Source of the DNA: Indibacter alkaliphilus LW1
GTDB taxonomy: Bacteria; Bacteroidota; Bacteroidia; Cytophagales; Cyclobacteriaceae
Direction: 5' to 3'
Length of the DNA stretch: 43,863 bases
Assembly: GCF_000295935.2 (NCBI RefSeq)
Contig: NZ_ALWO02000044.1
Coordinates: 1-43,863, forward strand
Shown: positions 8,249-16,651 of the stretch, piece by piece
Layout: each line of letters opens with the position of its first letter
Numbering within the stretch: the first letter of the stretch is position 1
Program-made: the position numbers and the translations under genes
The notes under the pieces: generated by a model
Databases searched by the model: none
Seen by the model: the letters and a program-made list of their open reading frames with translations, nothing else
Told to the model about the DNA's origin: nothing

Positions 8249-9460
8249 TTATACTAATTTTAATTCATCCAAGAGGCTTGCTGCTATTTTTTTCCGCTGA
8301 AAATCCCAGGCCAACTTCCGGCATCCTTCGATATAAGGTTCTAAATCACAAGTCACCCCACATAGCCTTTCCAAAGCTTCCATAAAGGAATCCTGATTTT
8401 CCGGTTCAAAGACCTCTCCCGCATGATATGCTTCTATCATTCCTTTTGTCTCTCCCTCCAAACCAAGTAGAATGGGCTTTTCAACAGCTGCTGCTTCAAA
8501 TATCTTGGAAGGAATTACCGTCTTGAAGGTATCGGATTTTTTCAGGTTTACCAAGGCTATATCCATCAAATTTAAGTAATCCAATACTTCCTCTTTGGGC
8601 ACTGAATCTACGAAGATTACATTGGTAATAGATTCCTTTCCGGCCTTTTCCATCAACTCATTTTTCTGAGCGCCATCACCCACAAACATGAAAACCAGGT
8701 CGGGACGTTTGAGTTGAAGCGTGTTGGCACAGTCCAAAATAAAAGAAAGACCATGAGCCATGCCATGCGTACCGATGTAGGATATCACCCTTTTCCCTTC
8801 CAAATTGTATTGCTTTACCAGATCGGGATTTTTTGCGGCGGGCCTGTATTTATCCAATATCACTCCGTTTTTGTAAACCTTGATCTTTTTTGCAGGTATG
8901 CCTTTTGCTTTGATTTTTTCTTTAAAAGTGTCCGTGACCACCACTAATTTATCAGCGGACCGGTACATGCGGAGCTCCATCCATTCCAAAACAGCAATCA
9001 CCGCCCTATTGCTCATTGCCCCTACTGCAATGATTGACTCCGGCCAAAGATCCCTTACTTCCATTACCCATTTTTTCCCTTTGAAAAAGGATAACTGCCA
9101 AGCTGCCACAGCAGTAAAAAACTGCGGGGAGGTACCTATAATCAAATCAGTTTTCTGAAATAAACCTGCCCAAAAAGCCGAAAAACCAAAACTGAGGTAA
9201 TCCAGTATCCTTCTAATAGTGCCTGAATTTGCAGAAATATAGGACCAAACCCGGATCACCTGAATCCCATCTATCTCCTCTTTTTGGTAAAGTCTGTTTT
9301 TGTATCCTTCAAATACAGCTCCTTTAGGAAAATTTGGCGCACAGGTAATGATGGTGACTTCTGCCCCTTTTTTCACCCATTCCCTACAATGCTCATAAGT
9401 CCTGTTGGCAGGTGCATTGATTTCCGGTGGAAAATTGTCTGTTAAAAATAAAATCTTCAT
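8249..9460 (-). CDS. WbuB-like glycosyltransferase family 4
   Basis: A 403-residue cytosolic GT-B fold transferase. The N-terminal domain starts MKILFLTDNFPPEINAPANR and contains DLIIGTSPQFF (about 105-115) and EVRDLWPESI (about 134-143), the pattern of the WbuB subgroup of GT4. The C-terminal nucleotide-sugar domain has IGTHGMAHG and PSKIFEAAAVEKPILLG. It would add one sugar of the repeat unit; WbuB homologues use amino-deoxy sugars, but this donor is not determinable. Its ATG overlaps the stop of the heparinase-like gene by 4 bp (ATGA), showing translational coupling. Confidence 0.9.
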   Translation of the reverse strand: MKILFLTDNFPPEINAPANRTYEHCREWVKKGAEVTIITCAPNFPKGAVFEGYKNRLYQKEEIDGIQVIRVWSYISANSGTIRRILDYLSFGFSAFWAGLFQKTDLIIGTSPQFFTAVAAWQLSFFKGKKWVMEVRDLWPESIIAVGAMSNRAVIAVLEWMELRMYRSADKLVVVTDTFKEKIKAKGIPAKKIKVYKNGVILDKYRPAAKNPDLVKQYNLEGKRVISYIGTHGMAHGLSFILDCANTLQLKRPDLVFMFVGDGAQKNELMEKAGKESITNVIFVDSVPKEEVLDYLNLMDIALVNLKKSDTFKTVIPSKIFEAAAVEKPILLGLEGETKGMIEAYHAGEVFEPENQDSFMEALERLCGVTCDLEPYIEGCRKLAWDFQRKKIAASLLDELKLV

Positions 9461-11034
9461 GGATTTTTATATATCCTCGTTTCTAAAACATTACTCTCTA
9501 ATCTGATCACAAGCTTTTGGGCTTTTTTCAATAAATTATACCCCAAGGCTTGTTCGTAATTGTCCAGGGTAATACTGGATGCTCCTTGTACCTCAAGCAA
9601 TACACTTTTATTTAATAAAAATCTATGCTCATCCACAGGTTCCAAATCCACTTCAAAGTGAAAATGTAAATGTGCCTCCGCTTTTTGAAAAGATCCCTGA
9701 AGCTCATCCCGAACAACAAAAACCAACTCATTACATTGAAAACCCCTCTGATGAAGGCATTTGCCATAGCCGTCATGAATGCCAATAACTTCATCGGGAC
9801 TGTCTTTTACAAAAGTCACTTTAGCCCGCTTGCCTACCCTAAATCCTGCCCAAACCTCAGAGGAGTTTTGGTCATCTATACAAACCGTATTATGGGCTGC
9901 TGTAGATCGCTCCCAATCTCTTCTTGGAGAAATATTGTATGTTGAAATGCCGGGATCCACTATCAGCGGATTTTCCCCGTCCTGCAATACAAATGAAAAG
10001 GTATCCGCATGAGCATGACCGGGTTGATAGCTGGGTTGAATGCCTTCCACATCTGCAATCAATACCATATTTTCTACCTCCATTCTTCTATATCCTGAAG
10101 CTCCAAGCAATAGTCTTTCGGTTGCTTCTATTCCAAGTACATCCGCTTTCCTCTTCAAGTGCTGTGGTGGGAGAGCAATCTTTTCCGTGCTGTCATTGAA
10201 ATAAGGAAAACTCCCATCCTCAAAAGTCATCTGCTGCATCCAGGCCAACATATTTCCGGCACAGGTTTTCAAAGTCTGATTCAACACAAAACTTACCGGA
10301 GTGTAGTGATAGGCTTCCAGCACCCTAAAAAGAATGATCTGATGATACATGGGGGCCAATTCGTAATGGGCTCCGTCCGGTAGGATCTGCTCCTCCAACT
10401 CCTGGGACAAAAGCTTTTGGGCTTTGGCAATCCAGTTTTTGTTGTCAAAATAATGGGCTGCCATCCAAAGGGCAAAGGCATTTTCCAGAAGGTGATTGGC
10501 CAAGAGGTGGTATTCCAGGTTCTGGGAGAGGTAGTTGGCTTCTGCCTGCAAGTACCGCTTAATCGCAGCTGCATCTTCATTTTGAAGTTCATGGCTTTCC
10601 AAAAAGCGGATGATATTCATGATCCTCAAAGAAGCCGGATAAGGTTCCAAAGGAAGCCTCCCATCCCAAAGCCAGGAATACAAGTCCAAAATCACCTTGA
10701 CTTTTATGGAAGTATCCAGGGATTCCAACTTCAAGTAATCCAGGTACTGAAGATTATAATTCCAGAGTTTGCCATGGCTTTGGTCGTTCCAATCTACCTG
10801 AAGTCCGTATTTCTTTCTCAGGTTCAGAAAGTGAAACAAGTAACCATCAGGCTCCACATTCAGCTGCTCCTCATGGGGCATTACTTTGAAAAAAGGCAGT
10901 GCATTTGTCTGCTTTTCTTCCATCGAAAAAGCCTTCAAAGGTTTCTTGGGAAGTAACCTGTTCTTTACCTGGTAAACCGCCTGAATGGGTTTGAGGTAAG
11001 AAAGGGTATGGAGTAAGGTTTTAATTTTCGGCAA
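9457..11034 (-). CDS. Heparinase II/III-like polysaccharide lyase family protein
   Basis: A 525-residue protein with an N-terminal alpha-helical toroid (about 60-290; RLPLEPYPASLRIMNIIRFL, LLANHLLENAFALW near 177-190, LPDGAHYELAPMYHQIIL near 218-235) and a C-terminal beta-sandwich domain with GHAHADTFSF and STAAHNTVCIDDQNSSEVW, the conserved signature of the heparinase II/III C-terminal domain. No signal peptide is apparent, so in the locus it may act in the cytoplasm or be exported otherwise. Such genes commonly sit beside a bi-domain oxidoreductase in exopolysaccharide clusters; here the two are parted by a repeat-flanked GxxExxY gene. Whether it is a lyase on uronate-containing polymer or has another role is unknown. 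Confidence 0.87.
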   Translation of the reverse strand: MPKIKTLLHTLSYLKPIQAVYQVKNRLLPKKPLKAFSMEEKQTNALPFFKVMPHEEQLNVEPDGYLFHFLNLRKKYGLQVDWNDQSHGKLWNYNLQYLDYLKLESLDTSIKVKVILDLYSWLWDGRLPLEPYPASLRIMNIIRFLESHELQNEDAAAIKRYLQAEANYLSQNLEYHLLANHLLENAFALWMAAHYFDNKNWIAKAQKLLSQELEEQILPDGAHYELAPMYHQIILFRVLEAYHYTPVSFVLNQTLKTCAGNMLAWMQQMTFEDGSFPYFNDSTEKIALPPQHLKRKADVLGIEATERLLLGASGYRRMEVENMVLIADVEGIQPSYQPGHAHADTFSFVLQDGENPLIVDPGISTYNISPRRDWERSTAAHNTVCIDDQNSSEVWAGFRVGKRAKVTFVKDSPDEVIGIHDGYGKCLHQRGFQCNELVFVVRDELQGSFQKAEAHLHFHFEVDLEPVDEHRFLLNKSVLLEVQGASSITLDNYEQALGYNLLKKAQKLVIRLESNVLETRIYKNP

Positions 11035-11084
11035 TTTGAATCTGTATAAAAAAGTGCTATTCTTGGACTTAGAGTTTTTTTTCT

Positions 11085-11305
11085 AGATACGGTTCTTTAT
11101 TTCTCGCGGCGATCGCAACGTTTTTACGCAACGAGCGCAAAGAATTTTCTATTTCACGCAGCGGGCGCAGCGATTATTCGCAAAGAGCGCAGCGTGAATT
11201 ATTTTTTTATTTCTCGGGGCGTGGGATATTTTTATTTTCCGTAGCGTTCGCTGCGTGTTATTCTCTGCGTTCGCCGCGAGAAATTACGTTGCGTGCGCTG
11301 GGTGA
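11085..11305. repeat. GC-rich degenerate repeats (CGCAGCGNNCGCA type)
   Basis: Many variants of TTGCGTTCGCTGCGTG, ACGCAGCGGGCGCAGCGA and CGCAACGAGCGCAAAG on both strands, clearly more GC-rich than their surroundings. A second tract on the other side of the GxxExxY gene (11706-12005) is built of the same words. Confidence 0.85.
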
Positions 11306-11311
11306 AACCCA

Positions 11312-11689
11312 CTAAAGCCCATTTGCCAGACGATGTATCCCGTCTTTGAGCATCTTAGTATTGAAGTTTAGAAGGAGTCCAAGTTTGTGTCCTGAGAGCT
11401 TAAGGTAGGTAAGTGTCTGGGCAAAGTGAACAGGAGCAAGTGTTTCTACGGCTTTGACTTCGACGATGACCTTGTTTTCGACTAATAGATCAAGCCTAAA
11501 CCCTGCTTCGAATTTGATTTCTTTGTAAACCAGGGGCACTGGCAACTGCGCATCCACTATCAAACCGGCCTGAAGTAATTCGTATTCTAATGCACGCTCA
11601 TACACTGATTCCAAAAGTCCAGGACCGAGGTTTCTATGAATCTCAAATGACTTATCTAAAATGATGGTTGCGATCTCATTTTCAGTCAT
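11312..11689 (-). CDS. GxxExxY protein (PD-(D/E)XK_3 superfamily)
   Basis: A 125-residue protein with the name-giving motif in GPGLLESVYERALEYEL (G24, E27, Y30) and a PD-(D/E)XK-like core: D67 in GFRLDLLVENK and E77-V-K79 in VIVEVKAVETL. The fold resembles restriction-type nucleases, but no activity is established for the family. It interrupts the polysaccharide operon between the bi-domain oxidoreductase and heparinase-like genes and is flanked on both sides by GC-rich repeat tracts, which suggests it arrived together with them. It is full length for the family. Confidence 0.92.
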   Translation of the reverse strand: MTENEIATIILDKSFEIHRNLGPGLLESVYERALEYELLQAGLIVDAQLPVPLVYKEIKFEAGFRLDLLVENKVIVEVKAVETLAPVHFAQTLTYLKLSGHKLGLLLNFNTKMLKDGIHRLANGL

Positions 11690-11705
11690 AAACTCATCAG
11701 TTTTT

Positions 11706-12005
11706 TAAATTTCTCGCGGTGAGCGCAAAGATTTTTTTACACGCGGCAGGCGCAGTATTGATTGTTTTTTTTTCTCGCAGCGGTCGCAGCGATTATCGCC
11801 GCGCTCACTGCGTGAATTATTTTTTTATTTCTCGCGGTGAGCGCAAAAGGCCTCGCGGCGAATGAAATGATTTTTTTCACGCGGCGGGCGCAGCGATTAT
11901 TCGCAACGAGCGCTGCGTGAGTAATTTCTATTTTCCGTTGCGTTCGCTGCGTATTATTCTCTGCGTTCGCCGCGTGAAATTGCGTTGCGTGCGTTGCGTG
12001 AAACA
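11706..12005. repeat. GC-rich degenerate repeats, second tract
   Basis: Same word families as 11085-11305. Apparent open frames here (for example 11737-12033 on the minus strand, rich in A, R and T) are products of the repeat, not genes. The tract ends within a few bases of the oxidoreductase stop codon. Confidence 0.85.
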
Positions 12006-12010
12006 ACAAA

Positions 12011-14134
12011 TCAATCAACCGCCACCCAAGCACCCGTCTTCAAGCTCTCAATCGCAGCAAAACTGGCTTTAGTAGTATTCACCAATTCATCCATTGGGAT
12101 TATGGCTTCCCCTCCCTTTTGAACCGAATTGATCAATAAATCAAACTGATTCTGATGCCCTTTATCCTGTTTGGATGAGGCAGAACTGAAATTCTTGAAC
12201 CCATAGCCCTTCAGCTTTCTCCAATTGTCCATCACCAAAGTCCTGTCCTGATGGAAAACCTCCACCCTTTCCTTGGAATAAGCTTTGGATCCATTGGCGA
12301 AATAGTTGATCACCGCATTGGTTCCGTTTTCATATTTTAAAAGTATGCTGGCATTATCGGTATTTTCCTCCGGATCGGTGCCCATGGCATTCATGCAAAC
12401 CGCCTTCACCTTGGACCCACAAAGCGAAGTGATCAGATCAATAAAATGACAGGCCTCCCCAATGATCCTTCCCCCTCCTACTTCCATGTCATGCACCCAT
12501 ACATTGGCAGGAATAAAACCCGCATTCATGGTAGCCGTGATGTTCATAGGAGTATTCCCTGAACCCAAGGCCTTTTTCATCTGCAAGGCCAAGGGAGCAA
12601 AGCGCCTATTGAATCCCACAGAAACTGTCTTACCCGATTCCACATAGGCCTCCAACACTTTATCCAGTTCATCTTGAGTCAGCGCCAATGGCTTTTCCAC
12701 AAAAACATGTTTCCCTGCATTCAGCGCTTCCACTACCATGCTTGCATGGGCATTGTGTCTGGTAGTCACCATCACCAAATCTACTTCCGGATCAGAAAAA
12801 ATCAGTTTGTTATCCGTAGTAGACTGGGCCACATCAAATTTCTTGGCCAAGGTAGTCCCAGAGAGACCTCCTGAGCTTGAGATAAATTTCAGATTAGCGG
12901 GTGTCTTTTTCAGACAGGGCAATATCATAGCCGAAGTGAAATTCCCGGCACCGATGATCCCCACTACCCCTTTACTTCCAGCAAAGGAATGGCTAATCAG
13001 AGCAACCGAACGCTGAGGGTCTGTATTTTTCTCAGGGTACACCAAGATAGAGGCAATGGACTTGCTGTTCCCCATGTCCCCATATATCTGCTTGTATTCT
13101 GACAAAGGTACCCGCTCAGTAATCAATGGGCCCACCTGTATGGACTGAGTGGAAATGGCCTGAAGGATGGCTTCGAAGTTTCTTTTTTCTGTCCATCGTA
13201 CATAAGGCAAAGGATAATCCTGACCCTTCTGCTCGTAAGACTCATCATAGCGACCTGGGCCATAGGAACAGGAAACCTGGAAAGTGAGCTCCTTTTCAAA
13301 AAAGTCTGCACGGGATATATCGAGCCCGATCACTCCCACCAAAACAATCCTTCCCTTCTTTCTGGACATCTTAGCAGACTGGGAAATGATTTCATTGCTT
13401 TTATTGGAGGCAGTGATGATCACTGCATCAGCCCCAACACCCTGTGTGGCATTGGTAACATAAGCCACTTGGTCAGTCCCTTCACCTGGATTTACTGCAT
13501 CTATACCCAAAGACTGGGCAAGGGCCACCTTGGAGGGGTCAAAATCAAAGCCTATTACCTGACATCCATTGGCTTTCAGAAGCTGTGCGGTGATCAAGCC
13601 TATCAGGCCTAATCCAACCACGACCACAGATTCCCCAAAAGTAGGATTAGCCAATCGAATGCCTTGCAGCCCAATGGCTCCGATAACGGTAAAGGCCGCT
13701 TCTTCATCACTGACATTATCAGGGATTTTGGCCACGAGATTCTTGGGAACAGATACATATTCCGCATGATGCCCATTGGAAGCGACCCGGTCCCCTACCG
13801 AAAACTCCGCCACTCCTTTTCCTACGGCGATGACCTTACCTACATTACAGTATCCTAAGGGAAGGGGCTGTCCCAATTTATTAAATACCGCATTGATGGT
13901 AGGCTGTAAACCATCCGTCTTGACCTTATTGATAACTTCCTTAACCTTATCCGGCTGCTGTCTGGCCTTTTCCAAAAAGTTAGCCTTTCCAAACTCCACC
14001 AACATTCTCTCCGTACCCAAAGACACAAGGCTTCGTGTAGTCTGTATCAGCACCTGCCCTGCCTTTACCAAAGGCGCCGGTACTTCTTCTAAAATGGTAT
14101 CTCCGTTTTTAAGGTCTTGTATGATTTGTTTCAT
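12011..14134 (-). CDS. Bi-domain oxidoreductase (zinc-type dehydrogenase fused to Gfo/Idh/MocA)
   Basis: A 707-residue fusion. Residues ~1-365 form an MDR alcohol-dehydrogenase-like unit with a nucleotide-binding GLGLIG at 174-179 and GFDFDPSKV after it. Residues ~388-707 form a Gfo/Idh/MocA unit with GIIGAGNF at 392-399 and the family EKP motif at 480-482. The architecture recurs in bacterial polysaccharide clusters, usually next to a heparinase-like gene. It probably oxidises or reduces a nucleotide sugar or sugar intermediate, but the substrate is unknown. Its start overlaps the GT4 gene at 14109 by 26 bp. Downstream the operon is broken by the GxxExxY insertion. Confidence 0.9.
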   Translation of the reverse strand: MKQIIQDLKNGDTILEEVPAPLVKAGQVLIQTTRSLVSLGTERMLVEFGKANFLEKARQQPDKVKEVINKVKTDGLQPTINAVFNKLGQPLPLGYCNVGKVIAVGKGVAEFSVGDRVASNGHHAEYVSVPKNLVAKIPDNVSDEEAAFTVIGAIGLQGIRLANPTFGESVVVVGLGLIGLITAQLLKANGCQVIGFDFDPSKVALAQSLGIDAVNPGEGTDQVAYVTNATQGVGADAVIITASNKSNEIISQSAKMSRKKGRIVLVGVIGLDISRADFFEKELTFQVSCSYGPGRYDESYEQKGQDYPLPYVRWTEKRNFEAILQAISTQSIQVGPLITERVPLSEYKQIYGDMGNSKSIASILVYPEKNTDPQRSVALISHSFAGSKGVVGIIGAGNFTSAMILPCLKKTPANLKFISSSGGLSGTTLAKKFDVAQSTTDNKLIFSDPEVDLVMVTTRHNAHASMVVEALNAGKHVFVEKPLALTQDELDKVLEAYVESGKTVSVGFNRRFAPLALQMKKALGSGNTPMNITATMNAGFIPANVWVHDMEVGGGRIIGEACHFIDLITSLCGSKVKAVCMNAMGTDPEENTDNASILLKYENGTNAVINYFANGSKAYSKERVEVFHQDRTLVMDNWRKLKGYGFKNFSSASSKQDKGHQNQFDLLINSVQKGGEAIIPMDELVNTTKASFAAIESLKTGAWVAVD

Positions 14135-15248
14135 TTATTTTTTGATTTCCTCCTAGTTCCTTAATAAATTTCAAAGTTTCATCAGCTGTTTTTTTCCACG
14201 AAAATCCTTGTGAGTACTCGTAAGATCTTTGAGCTATTTTTTGCCTTTTTTCTGGATCAATTAATAACATTTCTAAATTCATGGTAATACTCTCCACATC
14301 AATTGGATCAAAATATATACCTCCATCTTTTAAAACTTCGGGCATTGGACCATAATTAGAACACAATATCGGAAGTCCCGCAGACATCGCCTCTACCAAA
14401 ATATTTGGCATATTTTCACAAGTAGATGCGAAAATAAAAGCGTCAGCATTTTTATAGGTGGATTCTATTTCTTCATATGGCAACGCCCCTTTGTAATAGA
14501 TAAATGAATCGGTACCATTTAAAACTTTGGCCATTCTTTTATTTAAACCTTTATAGATTGGTCCAACTAATTCTAAAACAATTGGAAATCCTTTTACACG
14601 TAATCGAGTCACTGCTTCAATAACATTCCATTGGTGCTTGTAATAGTTTATTATCGAAACGTATAAAAGTTTAAAGGGCTTTTCTTGAGAATAAAATTCT
14701 AATGGTTTTTGCTTTTTTGGTTTTTGTCTAAAATCATTTGAAATACCATGGTAAATCACTTTAGACTTTTTTGACTTCAATTCAGGATACTTTGTTTCTA
14801 CATATTTTTTAGCATATTCAGAGATATAAATAATGCCTTTTGAATTCAAGTAAGACCTCAATTGAATCCTTTCTAAAAACAGATATCTAAGCCAAGTGAA
14901 AGAAAAGGGAAATCTATTTCTTTCTACTTCTTCAAAAACCAACATGTTTCTACACATTGTAATATATGGGGTTTTTTTTGAGTAAAAAGATCCACCTGGT
15001 GCAAAAACTATATCAAAATTTGCTAATAATTTAGGTAGTTCGAACCTTTTGAAATACTCTTGTTTAAAAATTGATGAAAATTCTTCTCTAAATACATGTT
15101 TATTTTCAGATTGTACCTGCTTTATCCAATCCCCACCGAACAAATGAATCTCAATATCTTTACTATTGTAAATTTCCTTAGAAATTTGTTTTAAATGTGA
15201 TAAACCACCGCCTGATTTAAGGTTTGTGGCATCTATGGCTATTTTCAT
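14109..15248 (-). CDS. Glycosyltransferase family 4
   Basis: A 379-residue GT-B enzyme. The start MKIAIDATNLKSGGGLSHLK is typical of GT4 acceptor domains; the C-terminal donor domain has ASTCENMPNILVEAMSAGLP with the conserved E-x7-E region, then GPMPEVLKDGGIYFDP. It would extend the lipid-linked repeat unit in the cytoplasm. The last 26 bp overlap the following oxidoreductase gene. From here to about 22.7 kb the DNA is visibly more A+T-rich than the flanks. It is separated by 327 bp from the preceding GT4, the largest gap inside this part of the operon. Confidence 0.9.
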   Translation of the reverse strand: MKIAIDATNLKSGGGLSHLKQISKEIYNSKDIEIHLFGGDWIKQVQSENKHVFREEFSSIFKQEYFKRFELPKLLANFDIVFAPGGSFYSKKTPYITMCRNMLVFEEVERNRFPFSFTWLRYLFLERIQLRSYLNSKGIIYISEYAKKYVETKYPELKSKKSKVIYHGISNDFRQKPKKQKPLEFYSQEKPFKLLYVSIINYYKHQWNVIEAVTRLRVKGFPIVLELVGPIYKGLNKRMAKVLNGTDSFIYYKGALPYEEIESTYKNADAFIFASTCENMPNILVEAMSAGLPILCSNYGPMPEVLKDGGIYFDPIDVESITMNLEMLLIDPEKRQKIAQRSYEYSQGFSWKKTADETLKFIKELGGNQKINETNHTRP

Positions 15249-15383
15249 TTTATTTTTCCCTTGACAAATACAAAGTCTCTAACATGTGTTTCGAGTCAAA
15301 ATATTTCCTTATATTTCCTGTGAGTAACTTCCTCGTTCTATAAAAAAATTATATTGATCAATTGTTCCTTAGCTATAATTTTT

Positions 15384-15572
15384 TTAAAAAAATTGATGCA
15401 ACTTTCGACCTACTAATATTTTGAAGTAGTTAGGAATTAAAAAACACATGATCGTCTGCTTTCTTACCAATAGAATATACAAACGGTTTAAAGCCAATAT
15501 CTTTGTATCGGGTTTATAAAAGGCCCTTTTTAAATTGATTAGTGGTCTAATTGCGGATATAGATGAAAAACA
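15384..15572 (-). pseudogene. Possible decayed coding remnant in the GT4-GT4 gap
   Basis: On the minus strand a frame without an ATG is open for about 60 codons and ends at 15384. Its conceptual product contains LKRAFYKPDTKILALNRLY, with alternating basic and hydrophobic residues reminiscent of polysaccharide-locus proteins, but I cannot name a family. An overlapping frame holds FKPFVYSIGKKADDH. This could be the tail of a lost gene; chance openness in AT-rich DNA is also possible. Nothing else is seen in 15249-15575. Confidence 0.25.
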
Positions 15573-15575
15573 TTT

Positions 15576-16649
15576 TTATTTACAGTTTTCCAAAAAAAAA
15601 TTTAAATATTGATTAGCAATTTTCTCACTATCAAGCCTTTCAATAATTGATTTCGAATTTCTACCCAGAGTAGTTCTTAAATGTTCATTTTCTATTAATT
15701 CTTTTAATTTTTCTGTATAACCATTTATATCTTCAACATTTACTAAAAGTCCATTTATTCCATTATCAATTATATCACTTGGTCCCGCATTACAGTCAAA
15801 ACTAATGCATGGCAATCCAGAAGCCATAGCTTCTACTAAGGAATTAGGGAACCCCTCTGAAACAGATGAAAAAGCAAATATTGAAGCTTTTGAATACCAT
15901 TCATCAACATTTTTAACTGAACCCTGTAATGAAACTTTGTTATCCAGACCTAAGCATTTAATTTGACCTTCTAAATCCTCCTTAAGTGGTCCTTCGCCCA
16001 GAATTACAATTTCCCAACCTCCTTGGTCATTTAATTGCGAAAATGCATCTAATAAAAATTTTTGACCCTTCTCAGGAACTAGTCTACCTACATTTAAAAT
16101 AATTTTTTCCTTAGTTTTTTTTAAAATATTTTGATCTGATTTTAATGGATTTGGTATAACCTTAATATTTTTATGATTTATTCTACATTCTAGTACTGAT
16201 TTCGCAAAATGAGTTTGTGCAATTATTCCAGTTGCAAAATTATAGGTTAATTTTTTTAAAATTTCCGTGGATTTTGGGATCTTCTTTAAAGGGTTACTCC
16301 TGTCTGAAACAAATACTTTTAAATCAAGAAAAGCAGAGGATAAAATTGTAAAAATATTATACTTATCCATAAAACTTAAAATAATATCTGGCTTATTTGA
16401 TTTTAATAATTTTCTGAGTTTTACAAAAGTTGTAAATTCTGAGAAAATCTTACCAAACCTTCCATTATTCTGATATCCCAATCTATGAATAGTCACATTA
16501 TGATTTATAAAATAAAAGTCTTCGGACTTAGCAAGTAAAATAAGATGAACTTCCAAAAATTCTTTCTTTGCAAATTGATTACTCAATTCAGCCATAACTC
16601 TTTCAGAGCCTCCTTGTTTTAAGGTAGGTATAATAAGATAGATCTTCAT
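15576..16649 (-). CDS. Glycosyltransferase family 4 (GalNAc-transferase-like)
   Basis: A 357-residue GT4. The N-terminus MKIYLIIPTLKQGGSERVMA has the glycine-rich acceptor-domain loop (GGSERV). The donor domain shows NVGRLVPEKGQKFLLDAF, ILGEGPLKEDLE and SEGFPNSLVEAMASGLPCIS (the E-x7-E motif). The pattern is close to PglH/GalNAc-transferring GT4 enzymes, so transfer of an N-acetylhexosamine is a reasonable guess only. It begins 2 bp after the Wzy-like stop, so it is in the same transcript. AT-rich codon use, like its neighbours. Confidence 0.9.
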   Translation of the reverse strand: MKIYLIIPTLKQGGSERVMAELSNQFAKKEFLEVHLILLAKSEDFYFINHNVTIHRLGYQNNGRFGKIFSEFTTFVKLRKLLKSNKPDIILSFMDKYNIFTILSSAFLDLKVFVSDRSNPLKKIPKSTEILKKLTYNFATGIIAQTHFAKSVLECRINHKNIKVIPNPLKSDQNILKKTKEKIILNVGRLVPEKGQKFLLDAFSQLNDQGGWEIVILGEGPLKEDLEGQIKCLGLDNKVSLQGSVKNVDEWYSKASIFAFSSVSEGFPNSLVEAMASGLPCISFDCNAGPSDIIDNGINGLLVNVEDINGYTEKLKELIENEHLRTTLGRNSKSIIERLDSEKIANQYLNFFLENCK

Positions 16650-16651
16650 AT

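Noticed and set aside
11737-12033. 98-codon minus-strand open frame rich in A, T, R and N
   Set aside because: It is written entirely by the GC-rich word repeats beside the GxxExxY gene and has no independent coding character.
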